Source: Futiania mangrovi
GTDB taxonomy: Bacteria > Pseudomonadota > Alphaproteobacteria > Futianiales > Futianiaceae
Direction of reading: 5' to 3'
Length of the DNA stretch: 64,000 nt
NCBI RefSeq assembly: GCF_024158125.1
Contig: NZ_JAMZFT010000003.1
Span: 372,001 to 436,000, forward strand
Shown here: piece by piece, positions 47,850 to 56,290 of the stretch
Layout: each line of letters starts with the position of its first letter
How positions within the stretch are numbered: position 1 is the first letter of the stretch
The notes under the pieces: generated by a model
What the model saw: only the letters and a program-made list of their open reading frames with translations
Told to the model about the DNA's origin: nothing
Databases searched by the model: none
Translations under genes and position numbers: made by a program

Positions 47850-48272
47850 TCAGCTTCCGGCGACCCGCGCGAGTGCGGCCAGAACGCCCAGAAGCTGAAC
47901 GGCGTTGAGCGTGACGGACCAGCGGTGCAGGTACCTGAAACGCCGCCCCGCTGCTGCGTCGCCGCCCTGTTCGGCGTCCCGTGCCGCGTTGATCTGCGGC
48001 ATCAGGACCTGGCGTGCATAGACGAAGAGACCGGCCACCAGCGCCACGACGACGGCGAGCGTGATGTTGACCGCGAACATGAGCACGGCGCACGCCGCCG
48101 CCGTCAGCGCGCCATAGAGGTAGTAGAAGGGAAACAGCGCCCGGATGAAGCGGGCCGCCTCCTGCTCCGGCAGCTTGACGAACACGAGCGGCGCGACGAC
48201 GGCGGAGAAGAAAACCATCCCGCCGAGCAGCAGTCCGCCAGACACGACCGTACCGGCCATGATCCAGTCCAT
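47850..48272 (-). CDS. DUF4149-type small membrane protein
   Basis: This 140-residue protein has four membrane segments (about 3-22, 38-58, 66-86 and 118-138) and the DUF4149/TMEM205-like layout: VVSGGLLLGGMVFFSAVVAP, RALFPFYYLYGALTA and a loop with VLMPQINAARD. The function is unknown. I choose the ATG at 48272 because GGAGGGG lies six bases upstream; the ATG at 48278 would follow that site with no spacing. It is divergent from the DUF2256 gene. Confidence 0.75.
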   Translation of the reverse strand: MDWIMAGTVVSGGLLLGGMVFFSAVVAPLVFVKLPEQEAARFIRALFPFYYLYGALTAAACAVLMFAVNITLAVVVALVAGLFVYARQVLMPQINAARDAEQGGDAAAGRRFRYLHRWSVTLNAVQLLGVLAALARVAGS

Positions 48273-48378
48273 GTGCATCCCCTCCCGCGGACGCGCCGGG
48301 CGCATGCTCGCCCGTTCCGCCGCTGCGAACCATATAGGGCCGGTGGCAACGCGGGCGACCCCCGCACGCGAGGTGACG

Positions 48379-48561
48379 ATGGCCCGGATGAGACGCAGGT
48401 CCGACCTGCCGCAGAAGACCTGCGCGGCCTGCGGGCGCCCCTTCGCGTGGCGGCGCAAATGGGCCGACGTCTGGGACGAGGTGCGCTATTGCTCCGACGC
48501 CTGCCGGCGCGCGCGCCCTAGAGGAAAGGTGCCGCCGCCCCCGTCAGCAGCAGAAGACTGA
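48379..48561 (+). CDS. DUF2256 small zinc-ribbon-like protein
   Basis: This 60-residue DUF2256 protein has four cysteines in two pairs, TCAACGRPFAWRRKW and RYCSDACRRARP, which suits a zinc-ribbon. The function is unknown. CGAGGTG precedes the ATG at 48379. The 3' end overlaps the convergent DUF3429 gene by 44 bases, an unusual but clear overlap since both proteins match their families over these bases. Confidence 0.8.
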   Translation: MARMRRRSDLPQKTCAACGRPFAWRRKWADVWDEVRYCSDACRRARPRGKVPPPPSAAED

Positions 48562-48967
48562 CGGTCGCGGTCAGCGCGATCCGCAGGCGCGGGTACCAGG
48601 CGGGCGCAAGCCCGTCGCGCGCAAGGCCGATGTCCACGACAAGCACACCCCAGAAGCCCGCGATCAACACCCACAGCCCCTGCGGCCCGAGCAGCAGCGC
48701 GCCGAAGGCCGCGAGCGCGGGCACAACCGAGAGCGTGAGGCGGCGGGCGATCCCCGGCTCATGGTGCATGGACGCGCCCCATTGCGCGCCACCCATGAAA
48801 GCGAGGATCACCGCGCCATAACCCAGCAGCACATGCCCGCCCACCGTCCGCCAGACCGGGTCGCCCAGCAGCGCCGCGCCCGCCCCGAACGCGAAGGGCA
48901 GCAGCCCCAGGCCCCCGAGCCAGGCCGCCGCGCGCGGGATCTCCGCCGTTTCTGCCGTCCTGCTCAT
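48518..48967 (-). CDS. DUF3429 membrane protein
   Basis: This 149-residue DUF3429 protein has about four to five membrane segments and the conserved GYGAVILAFMGGAQWG followed by HHEPG. The function is not established. Its start overlaps the stop of the upstream aminotransferase gene as ATGA (48964-48967), so it is translated with that operon. Its 3' end overlaps the DUF2256 gene on the other strand. Confidence 0.82.
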   Translation of the reverse strand: MSRTAETAEIPRAAAWLGGLGLLPFAFGAGAALLGDPVWRTVGGHVLLGYGAVILAFMGGAQWGASMHHEPGIARRLTLSVVPALAAFGALLLGPQGLWVLIAGFWGVLVVDIGLARDGLAPAWYPRLRIALTATVSLLLLTGAAAPFL

Positions 48968-50148
48968 GCCGTTTTATCCCTTTCGCCCAGGAAATCGCCG
49001 ATGCGGCCCAGCGCACGCTCGATGTTCTCCAGCGAGTTCGCGTAGGAGATGCGGATGTAGCCTTCGCCGTGGATGCCGAAGTCGGGTCCGCCGATGGTGG
49101 CCACGCCCGCCTCCTCCAGCAGGGCCGAGGCGAGCGGCTTCGCCTTCCAGCCGGTCCCGGAGATGTTGGGGAAGGCATAGAACGCGCCCTTGGGCGTCGC
49201 GCAGGTGACATGCGGCAGCGCATTGAGCCCTGCGACCACCGCCTTGCGGCGCGCGTCGAAGGCCGCCAGCATCTCGGCGACGGCGTCCTGCGGGCCTTCG
49301 AGCGCGGCCTTGCCCGCCCATTGCGCGGGCGCGTTCACGCAGGAATGCGCGTTGACGCAGAGCTTGCGCGCATGGCCCACAAGCTGGTCGGGCCACACGG
49401 CGTAGCCGAGACGCCAGCCGGTCATGGCATAGGTCTTGGACCAGCCGTCCAGCATGATCAGCTGGTCGCGGATCTCCGGGTACTTCAGAAGGCTCTCGTG
49501 CGCCTCCCCGTCATAGGTCATGCAGGAATAGATCTCGTCCGAGAGGATCGCCACGTCGGGCCGCTGCGCCAGACCGGCGGCGAGCTTTGCCACCTCCGCC
49601 TTCGGCATCACGCCGCCGCACGGATTGCCGGGCGAGTTGACGATCACGAGGCGCGTCGCGGGCGTCAGCCGCGACAGCACGTCGTCCGCCGTCGCGCCGA
49701 AGCCCGTCTCCTCGCGCAGGGGTACCGGGACGGGGCGCGCGCCCGTGAACTCGATCATCGAGCGGTAGATAGGAAAACCGGGGTCGGGATAGAGGATGTC
49801 CGCGCCCGGCCGGCCGAACATCAGGATGGCGAAGAACATCGTCACCTTGCCGCCCGGCACCACGACCACATTGTCGGGGCTCACCTCGACGCCGTGGCGT
49901 CGGTGCAGGTCGGCGGAGACGGCCTCGCGCAGCGGCAGGATACCGGTCGCGGGCGTGTAGCCGTGATGCCCGTCGCGCAGCGCCTTGACCGCGGCCTCGA
50001 CGATGTGCGGCGGCGTCGGGAAGTCGGGCTGGCCGATCCCCAGGTTGACGATGTCGCGGCCCTGGGTCGCCAGTTGCGTCGCCCGGGCGAGAACGGCGAA
50101 GGCGTTCTCCTCCCCGATGCGGTCCATGCCCTCGATCGGTTGCAGCAT
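48964..50148 (-). CDS. Class I/II PLP aminotransferase (aspartate/aromatic type)
   Basis: This 394-residue fold-type I aminotransferase shows NLGIGQPDFPTPPHIVEAAV, VVVVPGGKVTMFFAIL, IVNSPGNPCGGVMPKAEV, AILSDEIYSCMTYDG and the PLP lysine in LDGWSKTYAMTGWRLGY. It is of the aspartate/aromatic class; the keto acid partner is unknown. GGAGG lies nine bases before the ATG at 50148. The frame upstream stays open over two other genes but is shadow. It is the third of three genes in a row: a second aminotransferase, a D-hydroxyacid dehydrogenase, then this. Confidence 0.9.
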   Translation of the reverse strand: MLQPIEGMDRIGEENAFAVLARATQLATQGRDIVNLGIGQPDFPTPPHIVEAAVKALRDGHHGYTPATGILPLREAVSADLHRRHGVEVSPDNVVVVPGGKVTMFFAILMFGRPGADILYPDPGFPIYRSMIEFTGARPVPVPLREETGFGATADDVLSRLTPATRLVIVNSPGNPCGGVMPKAEVAKLAAGLAQRPDVAILSDEIYSCMTYDGEAHESLLKYPEIRDQLIMLDGWSKTYAMTGWRLGYAVWPDQLVGHARKLCVNAHSCVNAPAQWAGKAALEGPQDAVAEMLAAFDARRKAVVAGLNALPHVTCATPKGAFYAFPNISGTGWKAKPLASALLEEAGVATIGGPDFGIHGEGYIRISYANSLENIERALGRIGDFLGERDKTA

Positions 50149-50177
50149 CCCAAGAGACCTCCTTCGGCCTGTTCTTC

Positions 50178-51152
50178 TTACGACCAGCCTGAAAACGGCG
50201 TCTCGGCCACCGGCGTCGGCGGCGGGCGCCCCTCCTCCCACGCCACGAGATTGTCGACGACGATGTCCGCCATTGCCTCGCGCGTGGCCTGCGTGCTGGA
50301 GCCTACGTGCGGGAAGAGCACGGCATTGTCGAGCGACATGAGCTCCGCAGGCACCTGCGGCTCGTCCGTGTAGACGTCGAGACCGGCGGCCGCGATGCGG
50401 CCCTCCTTCAGCGCGGCGATCAGCGCCTCCTGGTCGACGACGGACCCACGCGCGATGTTCACGAGCACGCCCCGCGGACCCAGCGCGTCGAGCACGCGCG
50501 CATCGACGAGGTTCTGCGTCTCCGGCCCGCCCGGCGTCGCCAGCACGAGGGTGTCGACCGCCGCAGCCAGCGAGAGGATGTCCGGGTAATAGGCATAAGG
50601 CACGTCCGGCTTGGGCGTGCGCGCGGTGTAGGCGACCTCGACGTCGGACGCCGCCGCCCGACGCGCGATCGCCCCCCCGATACGGCCGAGGCCCGCGACC
50701 CCCACGGTCCGCCCCAGCATCGACAGGGGCGACAGCGGAAAGGGGCCGGTGCGTTCCCATTTCCCCTCGCGCAGCCAGCGTTCCGCATGGCCGAACCGGC
50801 GCACGGCCATCAGCACCAGCGCCCAGGCGGTGTCCGCCGTTTCCTGCGACAGCACGTCGGGCGTGTTGGTGACGATCAGGCCGCGCCGGCTCGCGTGGGC
50901 CACGTCCACCGTGTCGTAGCCGACGCCGAAGTTCGCCACGATCGAAAGACCTGGCAGCCGGTCGATCAGCGCCGCCGTCACGGGATCGCACATCGGGCAG
51001 GCTACCACCGCGCCGATCCGGTCCGCGACCGCGTCGAGCGCGGCGTCGGGGTCGGCCGTCTCCCAGGGACGGTGCACGGTGAAGCGGGCGTCGAGCGCGC
51101 GGCCGACATAGTCGGGCAGACGCGGAAGTACCAGAACGTCGCGTGCCGGCAT
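50178..51152 (-). CDS. D-2-hydroxyacid dehydrogenase (glyoxylate/hydroxypyruvate reductase type)
   Basis: This 324-residue NAD(P)-dependent enzyme of the 2-hydroxyacid dehydrogenase family reduces a 2-oxoacid. The nucleotide fold is VGVAGLGRIGGAIARRAA near 148. The catalytic set is complete: Arg in VNIARGSVVDQEAL, Glu in YTDEPQVP and His in FPHVGSSTQATR. The substrate pocket NFGVGYDTVD resembles glyoxylate/hydroxypyruvate reductases. It lies 29 bases upstream of one aminotransferase gene and 18 bases downstream of another, suggesting that it uses the 2-oxoacid made by transamination (inference). Confidence 0.9.
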   Translation of the reverse strand: MPARDVLVLPRLPDYVGRALDARFTVHRPWETADPDAALDAVADRIGAVVACPMCDPVTAALIDRLPGLSIVANFGVGYDTVDVAHASRRGLIVTNTPDVLSQETADTAWALVLMAVRRFGHAERWLREGKWERTGPFPLSPLSMLGRTVGVAGLGRIGGAIARRAAASDVEVAYTARTPKPDVPYAYYPDILSLAAAVDTLVLATPGGPETQNLVDARVLDALGPRGVLVNIARGSVVDQEALIAALKEGRIAAAGLDVYTDEPQVPAELMSLDNAVLFPHVGSSTQATREAMADIVVDNLVAWEEGRPPPTPVAETPFSGWS

Positions 51153-51170
51153 GTCCTTCCCCCTCCCCGC

Positions 51171-52319
51171 TCAGGCAGCCTTGGCCACGAAGGCCGCGAG
51201 CCGGTCGAGCGCAGCGTCGAGCGTGGCCGGCGACTTCGCAAAGCACAGCCGCGCGGTCCCGCGCTGCGGATCGTGCCCGGCGTAGAAATGGCTGACCGGG
51301 ATCGCCGCGACACCTCCCTGCCGCACGAGACGCTCGCAAAAGGCCACGTCGTCCTCGCCGCGGGTGTCGATGGTCAGGAAGTAGGTGCCCGCGCACGGGT
51401 TCACCCGGAAGCCCAGCCGTTCCAGCCCGCCCGCGAAACGGTCGCGCCGCCCCTGCAGCATGGCGCGTGTCTCCGCGATGCTGCCCCGCCCCTCGCCGAG
51501 CCCGAAGGCCACCGCCGCCTGCAGGTTGGGCGGGGTCGTGAAGGTCAGGAACTGGTGCGCGCGGGCAAGCTGCGCGGTCAGCGCCGGCGCGGCGCACACC
51601 CAGCCGACCTTCCAGCCGGTGAGCGAGAAGAGCTTGCCCGCCGAGCCGATCTTCACCGCGCTGTGGCGCAAGGCGTCGATGTGCAGGACGCTGGTGAAGG
51701 GCGCGTCGTCGTAGACCGTCCCCTCCCACACCTCGTCGGAGACGACGATGGCGCCTGCATCCGCCGTGAGCGCGCCCAGAAGTTCCAGGTCCTCGCGCGG
51801 GATCAGTGTGCCCGACGGATTGACCGGGTTGTTCAGCAGGACGACGCGGGTCTTCGGCGTGAACGCCTTGCGCAGCACGTCTGCATCGAAGCGCCAGGAC
51901 GGCGGCTCCAGCGGCACGAAGACGGGCACGCCGCCCGCCCGCTTCACCAGCGGCAGGTAGGCGTCGTACATGGGCGGGAAGAGGATCACCTCGTCGCCCG
52001 GCTCGATCAGGCTGAACATGGCTGCCGCCAGCGCCTCGGTCGCGCCCGACGTGACCATCACCTCCGCCCGCCAGTCGAGCGCGATGCCCTGCTCGGCGGC
52101 GTAGAATGCCGCCAGTGCTTCCCGCGCCGCATCGAGGCCCATCATGGGCGGATACTGGTTCCACCCGTCCACCACGGCATCGGCGGCCGCGCGGCGCACC
52201 GCCTCCGGCCCCGGATCGTCCGGGAACCCCTGGCCGAGGTTGATCGCATCATGCTCCCGCGCGAGGCAGGACATGGTCTCGAAAACGGTGGTGGGCAAGG
52301 CCGAAAACAGGCGATTCAT
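51171..52319 (-). CDS. Class I/II PLP aminotransferase (YbdL/kynurenine aminotransferase-like)
   Basis: This 382-residue aminotransferase resembles the methionine/kynurenine aminotransferase group: INLGQGFPDDPGPEAVRRAA, NQYPPMMGLDAAREALAAFY, VTSGATEALAAAMFSL, NNPVNPSGT, VSDEVWEG and the PLP lysine in SAGKLFSLTGWKVGW. It would deaminate methionine, glutamine or aromatic amino acids. It opens a three-gene row with the dehydrogenase and the second aminotransferase. The ATG at 52319 gives the family start MNRLFSALPTTVFETMSCLA. Confidence 0.9.
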   Translation of the reverse strand: MNRLFSALPTTVFETMSCLAREHDAINLGQGFPDDPGPEAVRRAAADAVVDGWNQYPPMMGLDAAREALAAFYAAEQGIALDWRAEVMVTSGATEALAAAMFSLIEPGDEVILFPPMYDAYLPLVKRAGGVPVFVPLEPPSWRFDADVLRKAFTPKTRVVLLNNPVNPSGTLIPREDLELLGALTADAGAIVVSDEVWEGTVYDDAPFTSVLHIDALRHSAVKIGSAGKLFSLTGWKVGWVCAAPALTAQLARAHQFLTFTTPPNLQAAVAFGLGEGRGSIAETRAMLQGRRDRFAGGLERLGFRVNPCAGTYFLTIDTRGEDDVAFCERLVRQGGVAAIPVSHFYAGHDPQRGTARLCFAKSPATLDAALDRLAAFVAKAA

Positions 52320-52399
52320 GGCGGCGAGGATCCCCCGGCAGGCGAAAGCGACAGGCCGCGGACATTAGCCCGCACCGCGCGCCCGCGCAAAGCCCACGC

Positions 52400-53284
52400 T
52401 CACGCGTTGTAGGCGACCGCGCCGGTGACCGATATGTCGTAGTGGCCGAGCGCGTCGGCCTGGCGCGCGAACACCGGCGTGCGCGCGAAGGCGAAGAGCG
52501 CCTGCAAGGGCGGCTCGAACCAGTCGCGGCGGCGGCAGGCGATGTCGAAATGCTCCCACGCGAGCGGCACGAAGCCGACACCGCGTCCCCTTGCGACCGC
52601 GCCGACGGCAAGTCCGCAATCGGCCGCGCCGGAGACGACTGCGCTCGCCACGTCCGCCTCGGTCAGCGCATGGCCCTCTGCAGGCGTCAGCGTGTCGGGG
52701 TCGATACCCTCCGCTTCCAGCAGCCGGCCGAGCAGCATCTGCGCCCCCGCGCCCGCCTGTCGCATCACCATGCGCGCACCCGTCCGCGCCACGTCGGCGA
52801 GCGTGGCAAGTCCCTTCGGATTGCCGGCGGGCACGACCAGCCCTTGCTGGCGCCGCGCCCAGCGGATCAGCACGAGATCCGTGATGTCCGAGAGCGTGCG
52901 CACGGCCTCCAGGTTGAAGGTGGCGGCAGAACGGTCGGGCACGTGCAGGCCGACCGCCATCGCCTCGCCGCCCGCCAAGCGCGCGAGTCCCGCCGACGAG
53001 CCCTCGTAGAGCGCCGCGAGCCCCGCCCCGGACTCCCGCAGCGCCCAGTCGAGCAGCGGATCGCTCGACCCCGCCAAGATGGGCGGCGGCGTCACCGGCA
53101 CGCGCCCCGTCATCTCCACCGCGTCCTCCACCCAACGGTCGACCAGCCGGCGCGGGAAAAGAAGCTTGCCCGTCACGCGCGAACACGGGATCGCCCGGCG
53201 CGCCACGAGGTCATAGATCGTCCGCTCCTTGAGGCGGAGATAGGCCGCGACCTCGGCCGTCGTCAGATAGCCTTTTGCCTGCAT
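52400..53284 (-). CDS. Excisionase-type HTH regulator with substrate-binding domain (tup regulator)
   Basis: This 294-residue regulator joins an N-terminal helix-turn-helix of the excisionase/MerR type (1-60; YLTTAEVAAYLRLKERTIYD, RVTGKLLFPRRLVDRW) to a periplasmic-binding-protein-like domain (about 85-290; GLVVPAGNPKGLATLADVAR, ADCGLAVGAVARGRGVGFVP). The second part resembles the molybdate/tungstate binding fold, with no signal peptide, so it is a cytosolic sensor. It is divergent from tupBCA across 84 bases and probably controls them in response to the oxyanion. The excisionase likeness is only in the DNA-binding fold; there is no phage context. Confidence 0.85.
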   Translation of the reverse strand: MQAKGYLTTAEVAAYLRLKERTIYDLVARRAIPCSRVTGKLLFPRRLVDRWVEDAVEMTGRVPVTPPPILAGSSDPLLDWALRESGAGLAALYEGSSAGLARLAGGEAMAVGLHVPDRSAATFNLEAVRTLSDITDLVLIRWARRQQGLVVPAGNPKGLATLADVARTGARMVMRQAGAGAQMLLGRLLEAEGIDPDTLTPAEGHALTEADVASAVVSGAADCGLAVGAVARGRGVGFVPLAWEHFDIACRRRDWFEPPLQALFAFARTPVFARQADALGHYDISVTGAVAYNA

Positions 53285-53368
53285 TTTAATGCGCTGTATT
53301 GCGAGGATTACGGATATTTGAAAAAGGCTACACCAGACCCATAATTGCCGCAAGGAACAGGGAGCCTC

Positions 53369-54070
53369 ATGCAGGACAACGCCTTCGCCACCGCCGTCGC
53401 GCTCGTTCTCTCCGGCGATCCGCAATTGGCGCAGATCGTCGCGCTGTCGCTGAGCGTCACGCTGTCGGCGCTGGGGATCGCGCTGCTCATTGGCCTTCCG
53501 GCGGGTGCGGCGCTGGCACTGGCAAGATTTCCTGGGCGCAACGTGGTGGTGGTGGTGGTCAACGCCCTGATGGGCCTGCCGCCGGTGGTGGCGGGGCTTG
53601 CCGTCTATCTGCTGCTGTCGCGGGCCGGGCCTCTGGGCTTTCTGGGGCTTCTGTTCACGCCGGAAGCGATGGTGGCTGCACAGACCATCCTGATTCTGCC
53701 CATCATCGTCTCGCTGACGCGCCAGACGGTCGAGGATCTCTGGGCGGAGTATGCGGAGCATCTGCGCGCGCTGGGCATGAGCCGGATGCGGGCGATCCCC
53801 ACCCTTCTGTGGGACGGGCGGTTCAGCCTTGTCACCGGCATCCTCGCGGGCTTCGGGCGGGCGAGCGCGGAGGTGGGTGCGGTGCTGATCGTCGGCGGCA
53901 ACATCGCGGGCCACACGCGCACCATGACCACGGCCATCGCGCTGGAGACGTCGAAGGGCGATCTCGCGCTCGCGCTCGGCCTCGGCATCATCCTTCTGGC
54001 GATCACGCTGGGCCTCAACGCAGCGGCTTTTGCAACGGCGCGCGTCGCGCAACGGATCGCGGGAGGGTGA
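53369..54070 (+). CDS. tupB: Tungstate/molybdate ABC transporter permease TupB
   Basis: This 233-residue inner-membrane permease has about five to six membrane segments. It carries the ATPase-contact EAA loop EHLRALGMSRMRAIPTLLWD near 130. The gene order permease, ATPase, binding protein next to a TupA-like binding protein gives the Tup assignment. AGGGAG lies five bases before the ATG at 53369. It is divergent from its regulator, and tupC starts five bases after its stop or overlaps it by a GTGA alternative. Confidence 0.87.
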   Translation: MQDNAFATAVALVLSGDPQLAQIVALSLSVTLSALGIALLIGLPAGAALALARFPGRNVVVVVVNALMGLPPVVAGLAVYLLLSRAGPLGFLGLLFTPEAMVAAQTILILPIIVSLTRQTVEDLWAEYAEHLRALGMSRMRAIPTLLWDGRFSLVTGILAGFGRASAEVGAVLIVGGNIAGHTRTMTTAIALETSKGDLALALGLGIILLAITLGLNAAAFATARVAQRIAGG

Positions 54071-54075
54071 CGGCG

Positions 54076-54801
54076 ATGCACGGCCCCCTCGGCGTCCTGC
54101 CGCTCTACGTCCGCGGCCTCTCCTTCGAGGCGGGGGGCGCCCGCCTGCTCGACGGGGTGAGCTTCGATCTGCAGCCGGGCGAGCGCCTGGTCGTGATCGG
54201 CCCCAACGGCGCGGGCAAGAGCCTGCTGCTGCGGCTCTGCCACGGGCTGCTGACACCTGCTTCGGGCAGCGTCTCGTGGGGGACGGCGCCCGGAGCCCTG
54301 GCGCTGAAGCGCCGCGCAATGGTCTTCCAGCGCCCGCTGATGCTGCGCCGCTCCGCGCTCGCCAACATCACGCACGCGCTGGGCGCGCAGGGCATGGCCC
54401 GCCCGGAGCGCGAGGAGCGCGCGGCCACCTCGCTCGCCCGCTTCGGACTCACGCACCTTGCCCGCCGCCCGGCGCGGGTGCTGTCGGGCGGGGAGCAGCA
54501 GCGGCTTGCCATCGCGCGCGCCTGGGCGATGCGGCCGGAGGTGCTGCTGCTGGACGAACCGACGTCGGCGCTCGACCCCACCGCCACGCGCGCGATCGAG
54601 GAGATGATCATGGCCTGTCACGCCGATGGCATGACCATCGTGATGACGACACATGAGATGGGGCAGGCCCGGCGCATGGCCGACCGGATCCTGTTCCTGA
54701 ACAAGGGGCGCCTGGTGGAGGAGGCACCGGCGGAGCGGTTCTTCACCGCGCCCGCGACGCAGGACGCGCGCCGCTTCCTGAACGGCGACCTGCTCTCGTG
54801 A
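54076..54801 (+). CDS. tupC: Tungstate/molybdate ABC transporter ATPase TupC
   Basis: This 241-residue ATP-binding cassette has a Walker A GPNGAGKSLLLRLC, Q-loop VFQRPLMLRR, signature LSGGEQQRLAIARAW, Walker B VLLLDEPTSALDP and H-loop MTTHEMGQ. It powers TupB. I use the ATG at 54076; an in-frame GTG at 54067 would add three residues and overlap the tupB stop as GTGA, which is a fair alternative. tupA follows 38 bases later. Confidence 0.9.
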   Translation: MHGPLGVLPLYVRGLSFEAGGARLLDGVSFDLQPGERLVVIGPNGAGKSLLLRLCHGLLTPASGSVSWGTAPGALALKRRAMVFQRPLMLRRSALANITHALGAQGMARPEREERAATSLARFGLTHLARRPARVLSGGEQQRLAIARAWAMRPEVLLLDEPTSALDPTATRAIEEMIMACHADGMTIVMTTHEMGQARRMADRILFLNKGRLVEEAPAERFFTAPATQDARRFLNGDLLS

Positions 54802-54839
54802 GCCATCCGACACAACATGCCGCAAAGGGAAGAAAACGC

Positions 54840-55673
54840 ATGCTGACCTTGACCCGCCGCACAGCGGTCGCTGCCCTGGCCAGCCTCGCGGCGCTTGCCG
54901 TCGTTCCGGCGACGGCCGCCGACCGCTTCATCACCGTCGCCTCGACGACCTCGACGGCGAACTCCGGCCTGTTCGAGCATATCCTGCCGTTGTTCAAGAA
55001 GAAGACCGGGATCGAGGTGCGCGTGATCGCGCAGGGCACCGGCCAGGCGCTGGAGACCGGGCGGCGCGGCGACGCCGACGTGGTGTTCGTCCACGCGCCT
55101 GCCGCGGAAAAGAAGTTCGTCGCCGAGGGCTACGGCGTCGTCCGCAACGAGGTGATGTACAACGACTTCGTGATCGCCGGGCCGGCGGCCGACCCGGCCG
55201 GCGTCAAGGGCATGTCCGACGCCGCGGCGGCGCTGACGAAGATCGCGGAAGCCTCCGCCACCTTCGCCTCCCGCGGCGACGATTCCGGCACCCACAAGGC
55301 CGAGTTGCACCTGTGGAAGGCGGCGGGCATCGAGCCCAAGGGGAGTTGGTACCGCGAGACGGGCTCCGGCATGGGCGCGACGCTGAACACCGCCGCCCAG
55401 CTTCCCGCCTATGCGCTGACCGACCGCGGCACCTGGATCAGCTTCAAGAACAAGGCCGACCTGGAAATCGCGGTCGAGGGAGATCCAGCGCTCTTCAACC
55501 AGTACGGCGTGATCCTCGTGAACCCGAAGAAGCACGCACACGTGAAGAAGGACGACGGCCAGGCCTTCATCGACTGGCTGATCTCTGCCGAGGGGCAGAA
55601 GGCCATCGCCGACTACAAGCTCGACGGCCAGCAGCTGTTCTTCCCGAACGCGAAGTCCGGCAGCAGCAGCTAG
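54840..55673 (+). CDS. tupA: Tungstate/molybdate substrate-binding protein TupA
   Basis: This 277-residue periplasmic binding protein has a signal peptide (about 1-28, cut near ATA-ADR). The oxyanion-binding motif VASTTSTANSGLFEH at the mature N-terminus is typical of TupA, which prefers tungstate over molybdate. SRGDDSGTHKAELHLWK and YRETGSGMGATLNTA follow. ATG 54840 is preceded by AAAGGGAAG. The TAG stop shares the bases CTAG with the stop of phnN on the other strand. Confidence 0.92.
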   Translation: MLTLTRRTAVAALASLAALAVVPATAADRFITVASTTSTANSGLFEHILPLFKKKTGIEVRVIAQGTGQALETGRRGDADVVFVHAPAAEKKFVAEGYGVVRNEVMYNDFVIAGPAADPAGVKGMSDAAAALTKIAEASATFASRGDDSGTHKAELHLWKAAGIEPKGSWYRETGSGMGATLNTAAQLPAYALTDRGTWISFKNKADLEIAVEGDPALFNQYGVILVNPKKHAHVKKDDGQAFIDWLISAEGQKAIADYKLDGQQLFFPNAKSGSSS

Positions 55674-56245
55674 GACCGCACCGCCCGCAGGGCCTCCACG
55701 AGGGCGGCAATCCCGTCCTCGGGAACCCCGTCGTTGAGGATGCGCACGTCGGGGGCGAAGACCGCCTCGCCTTCCGCCGCGCGGGCCAGCCGGTCGCGCA
55801 GGGCCTGGCCGCCCTCGCGGCCCCGTTCCGCCAGCCTGCGGGCGAGGATGTCGGGCGAGGCCGTGACGAGCACCGCCAGAACGCGGGGCCAGCGCGCCCG
55901 CGCCTCGTCCGCGACAGTGCGGGAGACGTTCGCCACCACCACGCGCCCCGCCGCGAGATCGTCCCCGATCGCGGCGGGCAGACCGTACGCAAGCCCGTGC
56001 GCCCGCCACGACAGCGCGAAGGCGCCCGCCGCCTCCGCATCGGCAAAGGCTTCGGGCGTCATGGCGTCATGCGCCTCCCCGCCAGCGTCCGGGGCCCGCG
56101 TGATCGTGCGGCGGACGAAGACGAAGCCCTGATCGTGCGCCAGGCTGGCCCGCGCGCCTGCAAGCAGCGTATCCTTGCCGGCACCCGACGGCCCGGCCAC
56201 GAGAACCAGCGTGCCCGCCACCGGCGTTGCGTCGTCTCCCGTCAC
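55670..56245 (-). CDS. phnN: Ribose 1,5-bisphosphate phosphokinase PhnN
   Basis: PhnN turns ribose 1,5-bisphosphate into PRPP, a step in phosphonate breakdown. The 191-residue product has a Walker A VLVAGPSGAGKDTLL and the guanylate-kinase-like fold (RRTITRAPDAGGEAHDAMT). GLAYGLPAAIGDDLAAGR and VLVTASPDILARRLAERGRE also match PhnN. I choose a GTG start at 56245 because GGAGG lies nine bases upstream; an in-frame ATG at 56275 is possible but unlike the family. No other phn gene is near. The stop overlaps tupA in CTAG. Confidence 0.87.
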   Translation of the reverse strand: MTGDDATPVAGTLVLVAGPSGAGKDTLLAGARASLAHDQGFVFVRRTITRAPDAGGEAHDAMTPEAFADAEAAGAFALSWRAHGLAYGLPAAIGDDLAAGRVVVANVSRTVADEARARWPRVLAVLVTASPDILARRLAERGREGGQALRDRLARAAEGEAVFAPDVRILNDGVPEDGIAALVEALRAVRS

Positions 56246-56290
56246 GGCCTGTCCTCCGCACCTGCCCCTGTCCATCACGAAGGCGACCTG

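Noticed and set aside
52400-53284. Phage excisionase
   Set aside because: The DNA-binding fold is excisionase-like, but a binding-protein domain is fused to it and tup genes are divergent; no phage or integrase gene is near.
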